64,000 nt of DNA from Metridium senile. Its lineage: Eukaryota; Cnidaria; Anthozoa; Actiniaria; Metridiidae. Of this stretch, positions 30,643-42,403 are shown in pieces (position 1 is the stretch's first letter; each line of letters opens with the position of its first letter). Position numbers and translations under genes: made by a program. The notes under the pieces were generated by a model. That model searched no databases. It was not told the DNA's origin and saw only the letters and a list, made by a program, of their open reading frames with translations. The stretch spans positions 13,473,779 through 13,537,778 of the forward strand of contig OX459107.1 of NCBI GenBank assembly GCA_949775045.1, given 5' to 3'.

Positions 30643-31033
30643 TCCTCTCACTGCAACTGCTTTTCAGCCACTTTTGTGTCACTCAACTTTTCATTATTTT
30701 TAGTGTACATGTTCTCAAATGTATAATAAAACAGTATTCAATGTCCATTTGAAATAGTGTACTTGGCTCTAATCACCAAAAAAAAATGGCTGACGCTTGC
30801 CAGTATGAACTCACATACTACGGTTTGGATTGTTACAGGCCAGAGCGATAACAAGGGTAGAATATTAAAACAAAAATTAACAAAATATCTACTTTGAAAA
30901 GTGCTTTTATTTATTTCTAGTAACCATGTTTATATACAGTTAAAATACATTACATTCCTATTCACAAGGGTTTGGATACATTGTGCACTGCAAACTGACA
31001 GAGGTTTTCAATTAAGTGTATTTACCACTGTTT

Positions 31034-31471
31034 GAGGGTGTCAATGGGTGTCTAGTCAGTAAACTGTTACAAAAATGCAATTTAGTCAGTAAACAGTAGA
31101 AAAATCCCTTAGTCAGTAAATGTACTTCTCTCGCATCATTACCATGGTAACCAAGTCTGCTTGAACATCTCAGGCTCATCAAGTGTCACGTTTCAGTCAC
31201 ACACTTTTCACACAAGAAGAAAATCATTGAAAAAGACAATTAAGCTTTCGAATTGTGTTTACATTTATTGGTATGCATAAAAAAATGAAAAATATCTAAA
31301 AACAGATCACATGCTGACCATTCTTCCCAGACATTTGAATGTTTTATAGTCAAATACGGTAAAAATCGGACATTCTTTTATACGATAAACAGTTAGTTTT
31401 TCGTTATTTATACGTTTATGATAACGAAAAAATGGTCTTATAAGCTAGTCAGTTAACCCCATTGACACCCT
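31034..31471. mobile_element. TIR element, GAGGGTGTCAATGGG ends
   Basis: 'gagggtgtcaatgggtg' at left and 'ccccattgacaccctc' at right. Interior repeats of 'tagtcagtaaac'. About 440 bp, no ORF. Between SMIM12 and UBLCP1. Confidence 0.75.
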
Positions 31472-31799
31472 CCTGTTTGCATAAATGTATGATACATTTT
31501 GGAAAACTACAGTCTAGTTTGTGTGACTTTAATTTGTATGAAGTTGTGACATGTCTGGTCAAACTAAAGTCCTGACTATGTGACTCTGATCAGTAGCCCA
31601 ACAACCAATCCCCAGTCACGACTAGTGTGGTGCGACGAGTTTACGCAAGCAATGGCGGTAATAAGTGATTGACTTAAGTGCAAATAGTATTAAATATTAA
31701 TGTGATGGTGGCGAATGTCAACTGGAATATCTGTGGAAGGAACGATAACAGTAAGGATTGTTAGTAAATTTGCAAGTCATAAAAATGACATACTTGTAC

Positions 31800-32870
31800 G
31801 CTAGCACATGTCATCAACAACATCACATCATTATAATCATCACCATCACAAGTTAACATCACCATCATCAATGTTCTTATCATATCTTCACCATCACTTT
31901 CATCATCAATATTATGACCATCATAATCACCATCATCACTAACATTATCACAACCATAATCATAATCACCATCATTACCATAACCATCATAATCACCATC
32001 ATCACCATAACCATCATTACCATAACCATCATAATCACCATCATCACCATAACCATCATAATCACCATCATCACTAACATTATCACAACCATAATCATAA
32101 TCACCATCATTACCATAACCATCATAATCATCATCATCACTAACATCATCTCCATAACCATCATAATCACCATCACCATCACTATCATCACCATATCCAT
32201 CATAATAACCATCATCACCATAACCATCATAATCACCATAATCACTAACATCATCACCACCATAATCATAATCACCATCATTACCATAACCATCATAATC
32301 ATCATCATCACTAACATCATCTCCATAACCATCATAATCACCATCACCATCACTATCATCACCATATCCATCATAATAACCATCATCACCATAACCATCA
32401 TAATCACCATCATTACCATAACCATCATAATCACCATCATCACCATAACCATCATAATCACCATCATCACCATAACCATCATAATCACCATCATTACCAT
32501 AACCATCATAATCATCATCATTACCATAACCATCATAATCACCATCATCACCATAACCATCATAATCACCATCATTACCATAACCATCATAATCACCATC
32601 ATCACCATAACCATCATAATCACCATCATCACCATAACCATCATAATCACCATCATTACCATAACCATCATAATCACCATCATCACCATAACCATCATAA
32701 TCACCATCATAACCACCATCACCACCATCATAATCACCATCATCACAAAATTGAACATCATCATCATCATCACCATAACCATCATCATCACTCATCATGA
32801 TCAATTTCACTATTACCACCATCATAATCATCACTATTATTATCATCATCATCATCTACTGCCAGTATTA
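31800..32870. repeat. Minisatellite, ATC-based units of 18-33 bp
   Basis: Dominant unit 'ccataaccatcataatcacc' with 'atcatcac'/'atcattac' variants. Two blocks of about 180 bp (near 32100-32240 and 32280-32400) are near-identical, so segmental duplication happened within the array. It starts directly after the UBLCP1 stop codon. The 364-codon and 321-codon ORFs on the two strands are repeat translations. Confidence 0.9.
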
Positions 32871-32871
32871 T

Positions 32872-34980
32872 TCATATGAATACATACTTTTCCCAGTATT
32901 TGTGATTCAACTGCCTAAAGTCGTCCAGCCTTGCAATGTGTTTTAAATACTTTTTAAGTTTCAAAAGCTCTTTATCCTTATCTCTGTTAAAATGTGCTTC
33001 GCGGAATGGACGGATCTACAAGAATAAGATATTAATGTTAGTGGAAACTAGCGAGTAAACTAGTATAGGCTGTGTTGGTGTTTGATATAAACGATAGGTA
33101 ATAAATGAAATTTGTAACACAGACTGTAAAAAATGTTGACTTAACTTTATTGAATGTTAACATTAGTCATCCGGCAAGGCATAAATGTATGATGGTACGT
33201 ATACAACTCAACAGCAATGTTCTTTCAAAAATAACACATGTTTCACAATTATCAACATATATATTCATTGTACCTTAAGGCCACTCTGTGGATTCATTAA
33301 AAAATTTCTCCTTAAGTCATCAAACATGATTGTATTCCTGCTGCTAAAACAGGTATATTTGCCCCAGATAACACCCAGTGGTTTGGTCTAAAAATACAAA
33401 TATAATATTAGATAGAATGATTTAGTAGTACTCAGATCAGTTATCATTTTCATTATTATTTTTATGATTAATCATTTACCATCACCATCATAATCATTAT
33501 CATCAAATTTATCACCATTTCCATCACCACCATTATCATTATATCATTATATCATAATGATTAGAACATTATTATTATATTATCATTGTCATAACATCAT
33601 TATCATCACCACCATTATCATCACCACCATTATCATCATCAAATTCATCACCATCATCATTACCATACTGTATGTATAGTTACATCCCAGGGGTGTGTGT
33701 GGGGGGGGGGGGGGGGGGGGGGAGGGCGAAGTACAGGGTATGCTTGTCATGTCTCTTAGGGGTAAAAATCAGTGATTTGGTATCTTTTAGGGTGTCAAAT
33801 GTGAATTTTTGAAAATTAACATTTCTGGTATCTCTTTGGGTGTCGAAAAAGGAGAGAAGAGCGCATCGATATTAATTAATATTATGAATTAATGTGGTAT
33901 CTCTTTGGGGGTAAAATGCATCCAGCCACGCCCTTTTTAAAAGACTTCCGGTATCTTTAAGGGGTATTTTTGAAAACTTCCGATGAGCATCCCCGGTACT
34001 TTTCCCCGGAGCCCCCCCGGGAGTTACATACCTCTATAACACCATATTTAGGTGCTTCCACTGTAATCATTGCACTACTGTCCAGGTAATAACATAGCTT
34101 GTAGCTGGGATTGTTGGCCATGTTGAGTTCCTTCATCTTGGCTTCTATCCATTTCATACTAGTAGCTGACCATATAACAATGTTATAGTCTTCATAGGCT
34201 GATGTCAGGAATTCATGCAGATAGGGACGCATTAGCTCAAACCCAGTCTCAGCTACTGACCGGTGATCTAAGAAATAGGTTCATATTTAGTGAATATTTC
34301 TGTATGGTGTCATTATAATGAAAACACTAAAACCATGAAATAAAAACAAAATAGTTACTAACTAATAGTTTCTATTTAGTGACTATTTAGTCAGTATCAC
34401 TCAACCAGAAACATCAAATACAAAAGGAAACAATACCTCATTACAACTTTACTTGTCTTTTATAGTAACTAATAGTCACTAAATAAGAACTATTAAACAC
34501 TAACAATTTGATTTTGTTTCATGGATATAGTGTTAGCGCTCTATAATAATAATAAATAATAACCATTTATATATAGCGCTTATCCATTTCAGTGCTAAGC
34601 ACTTTAAAAATCATTATCATCATCGTCATCACCACCATCATCATCACTATTATGATCACCATGATCTTCACCAACATTATTGTCACCATAATTATCATCA
34701 TCACGATCAACATCATCATCATCATCACCACCATTGTCATCACCAACAGTATCATCACCATCATCATAATCATCACCAACATTAACATCACCAACTGTAT
34801 CATCATCACCTGGCCAGCAGTATCATCATCACCATCATCATCATTACCACCATCATCACCAACATTATAATCACCAACAGTATCATCATCACCATCATTA
34901 TCATCATCAACAGCAGTATCATCAACTTCATCACTATCAATCTTCATCACTATCATTATCAGCATCATTATCATCATCAA

Positions 34981-35069
<89 letters not shown>

Positions 35070-37334
35070 ACATCATCATTATCATCATCATCACCATCAT
35101 CATCAACACTATCGTATCTTACCAAACAGTGTATAGTCAATATCAAGAACCAGCAGTTTCTTGTTTACGTCAGGTTCATTGATAACATTTATCTTGTAGT
35201 CTGACACTCTCTTTGCTATCTTGTTAAGGTTTTCTTCTCTACAATAAATATACAACTATTAAAACTTTGATGAACACTTAAATAATAATGTGTTTGGGTA
35301 TGCTAGTACAGGAAGCCCAATAGCTGTACAAGTGAATTATAATGTGTTGGGGTATGCTAGCACAGGAAGCCCAATAGCTGTACAAGTGAATTATAATGTG
35401 TTGGGGTATGCTAGCACAGGAAGCCCAATAGCTGTAGTGAATTATAATGTGTTGGGGTATGCTAGCACAGGAAGCCCAATAGCTGTAGTGAATTATAATG
35501 TGTTGGGGTATGCTAGCACAGGAAGCCCAATAGCTGTAGTGAATTATAATGTGTTGGGGTATGCTAGCACAGGAAGCCCAATAGCTGTAGTGAATTATAA
35601 TGTGGGGGGGTATGCTAGCACAGGAAGCCCAATAGCTGTAGTGAAGTATAATGTGTTGGGGTATGCTAGCACAGGAAGCCCAATAGCTGTGGTGAATTAT
35701 AATGTGTTGGGGTATGCTAGCACAGGAAGCCCAATAGCTGTAGTGAATTATAATGTGTTGGGGTATGCTAGCACAGGAAGCCCAATAGCTGTGGTGAATT
35801 ATAATGTGTGGGGGTATGCTAGCACAGGAAGCCCAATAGCTGTAGTGAATTATAATGTGTTGGGGTATGCTAGCACAGGAAGCCCAATAGTTGTTATATT
35901 GTTGGCTGTTAAGTTAGTACAGTCCTTTGTCAGTAGTCAAGTCAAGCACTGGCCACACACACTGGCAAGTCCATGGCCTACTCTCCCCGAATAGTGGTAT
36001 GGGTTCTTTTACGTCCCTCCCTAAGAAGTTTGTGAGTGTGGAGAGACGTGACCTACGGTTTAACGTCATTATCTGAACTGTAGTGAACTTGACTGTGATG
36101 TTGTGTACACAATAGGCTCTTTTCACAGTTGTCTGTGCAGTTTTGAAAGTTTGCCATGCCTTTACATGGAAGCAAGATGTATGGTGAGCTTGCAATGATA
36201 GAGACCTTTTTTATAACCTTGTACAATTTTTTATATATCTATTTCATCGCAAGCTTACCGTTAGTCTTGCTTCGTTGCAAAGACACGGTTACTGTTCAAA
36301 ATTGCGCAGAGAACTGTGAAAGGGATTACGGTTGAAAGCAAGAAGGGAATTTAATTCAAATAATTTTTCAACCTGTGTTCGACCATGACTTCGTCTTCTT
36401 CAACATCAAAATCATTGATGACTTCATTGTTGAGTAATTCGTCTGATGGTTTTATCACGTCAACCTAGTAAAGAAATCATTAGGTCTTTCATTGCAGCAT
36501 TATTATTATCATGAACGTTGTTATTATCATCATTGATGACTTCATTGTTGAGTAATTCCTTTGATAGTTTTATCACGTCCACCTAGTAAAGAAATCATTG
36601 ATAGGTCTATTATCAACAGGTTCCAATTTACATCTGTACTTTCCCATTTAAATCTGTACTTATGCAAATTTTGTTGATGTGTGCTAAACACACAGATTAA
36701 CCAATCAGAGAAGTTCACTTCAGAAATAATATACTCTGATTGGTTGATCTGTGTGTTTAGCACACAACACAATTTGCATAAACTTGTACAGATTTAAATG
36801 GGAAAGTACAGATTTAAATGGGAAAGTACAGATTTAAATGGGAAAGTACAGATTTAAATGGGAAAGTACAGATTTAAATGGGAAAGTACAGATTTAAATG
36901 GGAAAGTACAGATTTAAATGGGAACCTGTTTATCATAGGAATTATTATTATCATGAATGTTATTATTATCATGAATGTTTTTTTTTTTATTAGAGTGTAT
37001 TTGTATAACCCATGTTTAAAATGCAAATGAGAATATGTGTAAAATAACATGTTAATGAGGTGTGCGTGTAGCTAATTACTTTCATTTTTTTCTTTGAGCC
37101 ACAAGTCACTGTGGAAAACATTGATAAAAGTGGTTTCGAGTATATCTTTAAACGTTTTCATTGTCAATCATGTTTTATTTTGATTATTTGAAGCCAATAG
37201 CGCATAGCTGCAACTCACTGAAGCATTTTACAACACTCACACCTAATTAGCATATCATTTTACACATATTCTCATTTGCATTTTAAAAGTGGGTTATACG
37301 AATACACTCTATTAAATCATCAATCATCAATGTT

Positions 37335-37386
<52 letters not shown>

Positions 37387-38145
37387 CAATGATTGTCTCA
37401 CCAGTTTCTCTTCTCTGGTGCCCATCATCATAACCTTAGCATTAGGTTTAAGGTTCAAGTCTTTGATCCTTGTTTCGTCATCTGGAGGTTTACCTAAACA
37501 ATATTGGAAATAATTTAAACTACGAAAGCGTATTTCCAGTCCTCGAAAAAACATATCGTTTATTATTGTAAATGATTGCCGAAGCCATATGACTTAAGGA
37601 AGCTCTTCAACATCAAGATATGAATAAACGAACCCACAATAGCACTTTTTATACAGTGTATAAATTCACGAAGGACTTGCGTCCCAAACGACGTCAGTAA
37701 GTAAGGTAGTCGTACCTATTATCGTGCACATCCTATTTTTCGTAAAAAATAATAAATATCTTCTAAAAAACTGCTTCAAAATTAATTAAAACAATTATTG
37801 CTGCTTGTTCTATTGCAACCAACTTTTTTTGTCCACTTTTTTCAATAAACTTTTACGCAGACTAGAAGATATATATTATTTTTTACGAAAAGCACGATAA
37901 TATAATGTGCGCGATAATAGGTACTCTTTTTGCGATGACAGCCATGGAGTACATAAAAGTTTTGTTTGATACGTACCTTTAAACTTTAAGCCCAATAACT
38001 TTTGCCTCGCCGGTAAAACACCAGTTTTATCTTTAATGAGTTGTTTGAGCTGTAGAATAGTGTAGTTTGGCTGGAGATTGTCTATCTTGTATTCCTTTCC
38101 ACTCCATTTGATTGTGATACAAACACTATCATCTGCCGACGCCAT
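32872..38145 (-). CDS. UBLCP1: Ubiquitin-like domain-containing CTD phosphatase 1, 7 exons, complete
   Basis: Nuclear phosphatase that dephosphorylates the 26S proteasome. Exons: 38145-37977, 37493-37402, 36464-36373, 35238-35123, 34267-34032, 33387-33274, 33015-32872; 963 nt, 320 aa (human 318). N-terminal ubiquitin-like domain (residues about 8-85, ending [12 protein letters not shown]), acidic linker, then a FCP/HAD-type phosphatase domain with the DxDxT motif DIDYT at D150/D152, [16 protein letters not shown] and NTIMFDD. The C-terminus reads [12 protein letters not shown] then TGA; a GTATGT donor overlaps 'AAAGTATGT', so an extra 3' exon is possible, but the family normally ends near here. 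A partial copy of exon 3 lies at 36531-36582. Confidence 0.95.
33040..33165. mobile_element. 'ACTAGCGAG' family copy (UBLCP1 intron 6)
   Basis: GGAAACTAGCGAGTAAACTA, 'tttgatataaacgatagg', 'gaaatttgtaacac' and 'gttgacttaactttat' in the standard order. Confidence 0.85.
33450..33670. repeat. ATC microsatellite
   Basis: ATC/ATT/CAC trinucleotides in UBLCP1 intron 5. Confidence 0.9.
33686..34021. mobile_element. 'CCTAAAAGGTACG' fold-back family, copy 2
   Basis: CCCAGGGG then a G run at left and CCCCCCCGGG at right; internal 'tatcttttagggtgtc' and 'atctctttgggtgtc' variants. It ends 10 bp from the UBLCP1 exon 5 donor. Diverged relative to copies 1 and 4. Confidence 0.65.
34318..34536. mobile_element. 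Fold-back element ('CACTAxAACxATGAAAT' family), copy 3
   Basis: 'aaaacactaaaaccatgaaa' to 'gtttcatggatatagtgtt'; interior nearly identical to 20211-20463. UBLCP1 intron 4. Confidence 0.85.
34544..34610 (-). mobile_element. LINE 3' tail fragment
   Basis: On minus: 'agtgctta', 'ggataagcgctatatata', then (ATT)n: the same tail type as the LINE fragments at 25340, 41080 and 54690. Confidence 0.5.
34611..35115. repeat. ATC microsatellite in UBLCP1 intron 4
   Basis: CAT/ATC/CAC trinucleotides, including nearly pure (ATC)n from about 34980 to 35070, ending at the exon 4 donor. Confidence 0.95.
35290..35900. repeat. Minisatellite, 51-54 bp unit, about 12 copies
   Basis: Unit 'ggtatgctagcacaggaagc' + 'ccaatagctgta' + 'gtgaattataatgtgttg'. 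The first two units are 54 bp, the rest 51 bp. Units are almost identical. Because the period is a multiple of three, plus strand has an open frame of 234 codons repeating [17 protein letters not shown]. No promoter, splice or homology support, and it lies antisense in UBLCP1 intron 3. Confidence 0.9.
35925..36115. mobile_element. Possible SINE-like repeat
   Basis: 'gggttcttttacgtccctcc' and 'gagacgtgacctacggttta' + 'acgtcattatctgaa' resemble the body of SINEs related to the one at 21310 ('ttacgtccttatccgaga'). Boundaries unclear. Confidence 0.4.
36531..36582 (-). pseudogene. Partial duplicate of UBLCP1 exon 3 (pseudo-exon with acceptor)
   Basis: Copies the acceptor (tttactag) and first 52 bp of exon 3: [18 protein letters not shown] against [18 protein letters not shown]. 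It runs into microsatellite sequence with no donor in the conserved position. It lies 5' of the real exon 3 (36464-36373), so its acceptor would be met first by the spliceosome. Confidence 0.85.
36617..36928. mobile_element. Fold-back MITE, CAGGTTCC ends, copy 2 with expanded arm
   Basis: Same element as 24356-24553 but the right arm has seven 20-bp units ('gtacagatttaaatgggaaa') instead of two; the left arm keeps two. UBLCP1 intron 2. Confidence 0.9.
36993..37309. mobile_element. Fold-back element ('ATAACCCACTTTTAAAATGC' family), copy 2
   Basis: GAGTGTATTTGTATAACCC at left, complement at right, TA on both sides. Interior matches 18016-18329 including 'catgttttattttgattatt'. UBLCP1 intron 2. 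Confidence 0.85.
37325..37390. repeat. Pure (ATC)n microsatellite
   Basis: About 20 uninterrupted ATC units ending just before the UBLCP1 exon 2 donor (37396-37401). Confidence 0.95.
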
Positions 38146-39520
38146 CTTGATTTTAGTAGGTTGATAATGACTGGGTACAACACACAGGGATACCAACGGT
38201 GGGAATATTATCATGACTCAGGGTACCCCCCAGAGGATTTAGTTTGATCGCTCTCATAATTATCACCATTATCATCGTGATTCCATTCATCATCATCATA
38301 TTATTGTCGCTTTTTTCATCACCATCATCATCACCACTACCACCACCAGCATCGTCAGCCATTACCATCTTCGCCATCATGATTATCATCGTTATCATCA
38401 TAATCACCTACAATTAGTATCGCCATCAATCATCTCATCATACACGACCAGTATCTTTCTGATTGTTTTGTTAAAGTCACGTGATAAATGTTTTAAACAA
38501 ACCCATCAGACACTGCGATCGCAGCTTTCAGACAAACACCCACTCATGCACTGGTGGTGATAGTGATATAAACAGGTCATACCAGCGAGTCGACTTTTTT
38601 ATTCAACACAGACAAAAACAAATAATCATATGACAAGAGATGTATTGTTCTGCCAGTACTATTACTGAGCAGTTCGTTAACAAAGACTGAAGACACACAC
38701 GTGGCTGCATTGTGCTTTGTTAATGAAAAAAGAATTGGATAAAAAAATATGAAATTCTATAGAAATATTATAGTTTGTGGACCATACGAACGCGCCACAA
38801 CGTACCGTGTGGACAAAATGATAATTTCTTCGCGCTTATGAACATAGAGAGAACGGAACTTTTATGCAGTGATTTCCTTGCTTTCCTTCTCCTATAAGTA
38901 AGGTGGAATTCAAAGCTCTTCGCGATGATAATAAATTAAATGGGATCGAATTTGGTCTCCCGGCGGTACAACAGTCAAGTCCTGGAGGTATTCGCTAACC
39001 ACATCCATGATTGTAAACTAAAGTGCTTCGTAATAAAAGAATATACTACTGGTCCGATAAGTTCTTCACATTTCTCTGTAAACTGTGTGACACCAACTGA
39101 TTAGCGCCTACTTCACTATAGTTCAGTCTCATGTCCGTTCACTCCCCTTGTTCTATATTTCTGATGTCTGATGAGCTAGCTGCCGTGATAGAGACTGTTT
39201 ATAGCAATTGAACATTTAAATCAATAATAACAGTACATTTCAGTTTACTTCATGCAGTGGCTGGCTCAATACTGAAATATCGCCGACCATTCGCTGTAAA
39301 CGTGCTGTATCTCATAGCTGAAAGACGCGGACGTGCTCTATCTGACGTGCCGTGCTGTGGTGCAGTGTTGTGTTTTCAAATTGGCTGACAGCGCATAAAC
39401 ACATCTATTGTTGAATTGCACAGCATGCGTATCTTGAAGAAGGCAAAAACCGACTTTATAGTTATTAGTTTCCGAGTTCTAACGATAAAAAGCCTTGACC
39501 AATAGGGAGTCTATTGGTAG
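38146..39520. other. UBLCP1 upstream region, no gene seen
   Basis: Contains a CAT/ATC microsatellite (38250-38410) and otherwise unique sequence without ORFs or splice-bounded homology that I can recognise. The UBLCP1 promoter presumably lies in the first few hundred bases. Confidence 0.6.
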
Positions 39521-39524
39521 AAAA

Positions 39525-39735
39525 TGGAAACTAGCGAGTAAACTAGTATAGGCTGCGTCGGTGTTTGATATAAACGATAGATAAAATAATGAAATTTGTA
39601 ACACTGTAAAAACTAGAAATGGAAACTAGCGAGTAAATATAGGCTGCGTCGGTGTATAAACGATAGCTAATATATAGAATGAAATTTATAACACCGTAAA
39701 AAATGTTGACTTAACTTTACTTGATCCTCAAAACT
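39525..39735. mobile_element. Two tandem 'ACTAGCGAG' family copies
   Basis: GGAAACTAGCGAGTAAACTA at 39526 and again at about 39618, each followed by 'ggctgcgtcggtgt' and 'aaacgatag'; ends in 'atgttgacttaactttact'. Confidence 0.85.
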
Positions 39736-39944
39736 AGCTTATGAAATTTACAGAACCTATTTTTCAATACTTTTCTATTTTCTTTGATAAACATCAATGC
39801 AACCCCGGTTCTGTAATGTTGACACAAGCGATGAATGGAGCAGGTACCATCTTACAACAAGATGGTGAAAAGCGCGCGAAAATGTCACGTGTTCGGCGGT
39901 GTGCTGCGCGCGCGTACCCGCGTTTTTTCAAATCAAGCATATTT

Positions 39945-40095
39945 TCACTAGGCATAAGCACAAGCATAAGCACTATCAAAAGATAGTTTCTTCTATTTTT
40001 CACTTCACATAAGAAGACATAAGCATAAGCATAAGAAAAACAAACATGTTCGTTTTCTTGCGTTTAGCTTATGCTTATGCTTATGTCAAGTAAAA
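39945..40095. repeat. Fold-back with 'cataagcataag' arms
   Basis: Left 'ggcataagcacaagcataag', right 'cttatgcttatgcttatg', with a further internal 'agacataagcataagcataa'. Probably a MITE. Confidence 0.6.
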
Positions 40096-40439
40096 ACAGG
40101 CCTTAACGAGTTATTGGATTTGGCAATGCGATAAATACATTCAGTTCATTGCAATTTCGAATCCGTCAAAGTCTGCTATTTTTCACGGTTTATTAAAATA
40201 CATGTTTTTCGGTGTAATGGGGATAGTCCCGGAAGTAACGGTAATCTAATATCTATGTAGACATACCCAGGCAAATAGAATGTAATTTATTACAATTACA
40301 AATACGTTTACTCCCTTTACATCTCCTGTCACACGAGCAGACTTCCTTGTTATTTGAGAAGTATTAAATTGCTACGTCCCTAAATAATGATCATTCTTTG
40401 ATATAAAAGGCACATTTGTTACATTACAGACACACCTCA

Positions 40440-40535
40440 TTTAAACCGGCTGTCAAAAATGATAGGACATTTATTACTATATAGGCATTTGTACAAGACG
40501 GAAAGACATTATAGAATTACACCTATTTTACAGTG
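40440..40535. repeat. Diverged relative of the 62-bp minisatellite unit
   Basis: 'ggctgtcaaaaatgatagga', 'gacggaaagacattatagaa' and 'ttacacctatttt' resemble the repeat at 16320-16815; another fragment at about 40800-40850. Confidence 0.45.
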
Positions 40536-40551
40536 CGACTACTGAAACCGG

Positions 40552-40785
40552 GGCCACCCAATCAAATTTCAAAATATATGTGTTTTTTTCAGATCAAACA
40601 AAAACCTAGTACAAGGTTCTCACAAGCTAAGATGTTTCTTATTCAATTTTAATATGATCTATTTCGTTCACATATAATGGAAATTTTTAGCATTTTTAGC
40701 AACAAAATCAAACATTTATAGAGATTCTATTGTTCATATTCTCGATCGTGATTAGATAGTAATGCTTTGGTGGCCCCGGTTTCAG
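40552..40785. mobile_element. 234-bp MITE, CTGAAACCGGGGCCACC ends, TA flanks
   Basis: A perfect 17-bp TIR at each end with TA on both sides. AT-rich interior, no ORF, single copy. Confidence 0.85.
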
Positions 40786-41079
40786 TAAATTTATAAAGCA
40801 ATACATCTATTTTAAATAGGCTGTCAAAGACGGAAAGGCGTCATGTATACATCAAACCGACGGCGAACTAATATAATTATGATATGAACATTTTGCTCGT
40901 TAAGAACATGGAGGTTATTGTTGAGATATTTAGTTGTGGTTTGTTTATACTGGACGAAAGCAATGTTCTTAGCTTCAGTATTATATCTTGATAACAAGAA
41001 TTTCCTTTCCCAGTAATGATCGAGCTAGCTCATCCTTCGAATTTCTTAGGGTTTCGTTTTCTTCTTGGAACAACAACCG

Positions 41080-41345
41080 CTGACAATTATTATTATTATT
41101 ATTAATTATTAATAGTGATTTATATAGCGCCTATTCCATTTAGCCCATAGGCGTTTTCAGCATCCAAAAAGTCAATAAGTCAATTAAAGGCTTTCTGAAA
41201 TAAATGCGTCTTCAGCTCGCGTTTGAAAGTTTGAATATCTTTGTCAGTGTGGCTTCTCAGATTATCCGGTAGTGAGTTCCATGCATAGTCTTGGTGCAGA
41301 TGTGTTCAAAGCTCTGTAGCCGTAAGTTCGCAGCTTGTATGGAAC
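41080..41345 (-). mobile_element. Decayed CR1/L2-like LINE 3' end
   Basis: On minus, in two frames separated by an indel: LRTYGYRA, then NSLPDNLRSHTDKD and FKRELKTHLFQKAFN, followed by a stop, 'aataggcgctatataaa' and an (AAT)n tail. This is the conserved end of a LINE reverse-transcriptase ORF. Confidence 0.8.
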
Positions 41346-42100
41346 TAGGTAGTTCTTGGATGAAGATCCAAGAGATGTTTAGTATATATATAGTAATATC
41401 TTTATTACCACAAGATAAATAAAATAAGGAGTTTACAGAATTCAAATAATTAATATTTTGGGTAATTCGTTTCCCAGAAAAGCTAAAAAGCTAAGCGAGC
41501 TGGAATGAGCTATCTCTAAAGACAACACTTCTTCAAATAGCTGTACAGCCCATGGGGTACTCTTAACGTCACGCCCTATTATAGTGGTTCCTACATATGG
41601 TAAGGCCCCACCCCTACTCCCAGGGCTTGGCAGTCATACAGATAGAGAAGCTTTAGAGGAAAGGCTGCTAAAATCTCTCAATCTGATTGACAGATTTAAT
41701 TCATGTCCGTAATTTGATCGATATTTGTATTATCACCCCAAGGGTGTGTTCTTAAATCAGTGATTGGCTGTGTTGGGGTCCGTAAGCTAAGTGTTTGTCA
41801 TTAGATACCGGTATTATCACCCTATCCAAAAGGGTGTGGACTATAAGTGGATCTTGGCTGTCAGACAAAATAATATGACCTATACAGAAACAAACTGTCC
41901 GAGACTGATATTCTACCGGCCAATACTCGGATTTGCTTGCAATGCGTTGGTACTGTATTGTCTGTGTTTCTAAGTCAGTCATGTTGTCTATTCTATCGAA
42001 CACTCTCAAACCGAACTCCCAGTCATTTCAAATCTTTAAGATACAACACGAATACAATGATTGTTGGTAAAATGGTTAGCTTGCGCATTATTTAGAGAAA
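41346..42100. other. Intergenic, no gene seen
   Basis: Unique-looking sequence. ORFs of 60-85 codons on both strands show no recognisable homology or splice structure. Confidence 0.5.
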
Positions 42101-42105
42101 GAGGG

Positions 42106-42403
42106 CCCGGGGGGGGGGGGGGGGGGGGACTCCCTTAGAAAATGGATAGGGGTGCTCGAAATGACCCTAAAAGGTACGCATAATTTAACTCAGATAGTAA
42201 TTTCAGACCCTAAAAGGTATGACCACATTAAAAAGTTTTTCGATATCTCTAAGTTAAGTTCGAAAACTGACCCTAAAAGGTACGGTGCCAGTTCGAGACC
42301 CTAAAAGGTACGCGAGGGTCTTATTTTCGACCCTAAAAGGTCCGTCAAGCACCCCTATCCATTTTCTAACGGAGTACTCCCCCCCCCCCCCCCCCCCCCC
42401 GGG
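42106..42403. mobile_element. 'CCTAAAAGGTACG' fold-back family, copy 3, with G/C-run ends
   Basis: CCCGGG plus a long G run at left and a long C run plus CCCGGG at right. Arms 'gaaaatggataggggtgctc' and complement. Interior with five 'accctaaaaggtac' phrases. Confidence 0.85.

Noticed and set aside
31761..32879. ORFs of 364 and 321 codons (GDYDGYGDD repeats, ITIIITIIT repeats)
   Set aside because: Tandem ATC repeat open on both strands; no domain, located in a repeat array.
42109..42128. Long G and C runs (also at 18617-18635, 33700-33721 and 42379-42400) as G-quadruplex or regulatory sites
   Set aside because: Homopolymer runs at MITE ends are common sequencing or assembly uncertainties; length and function cannot be judged from one assembly.
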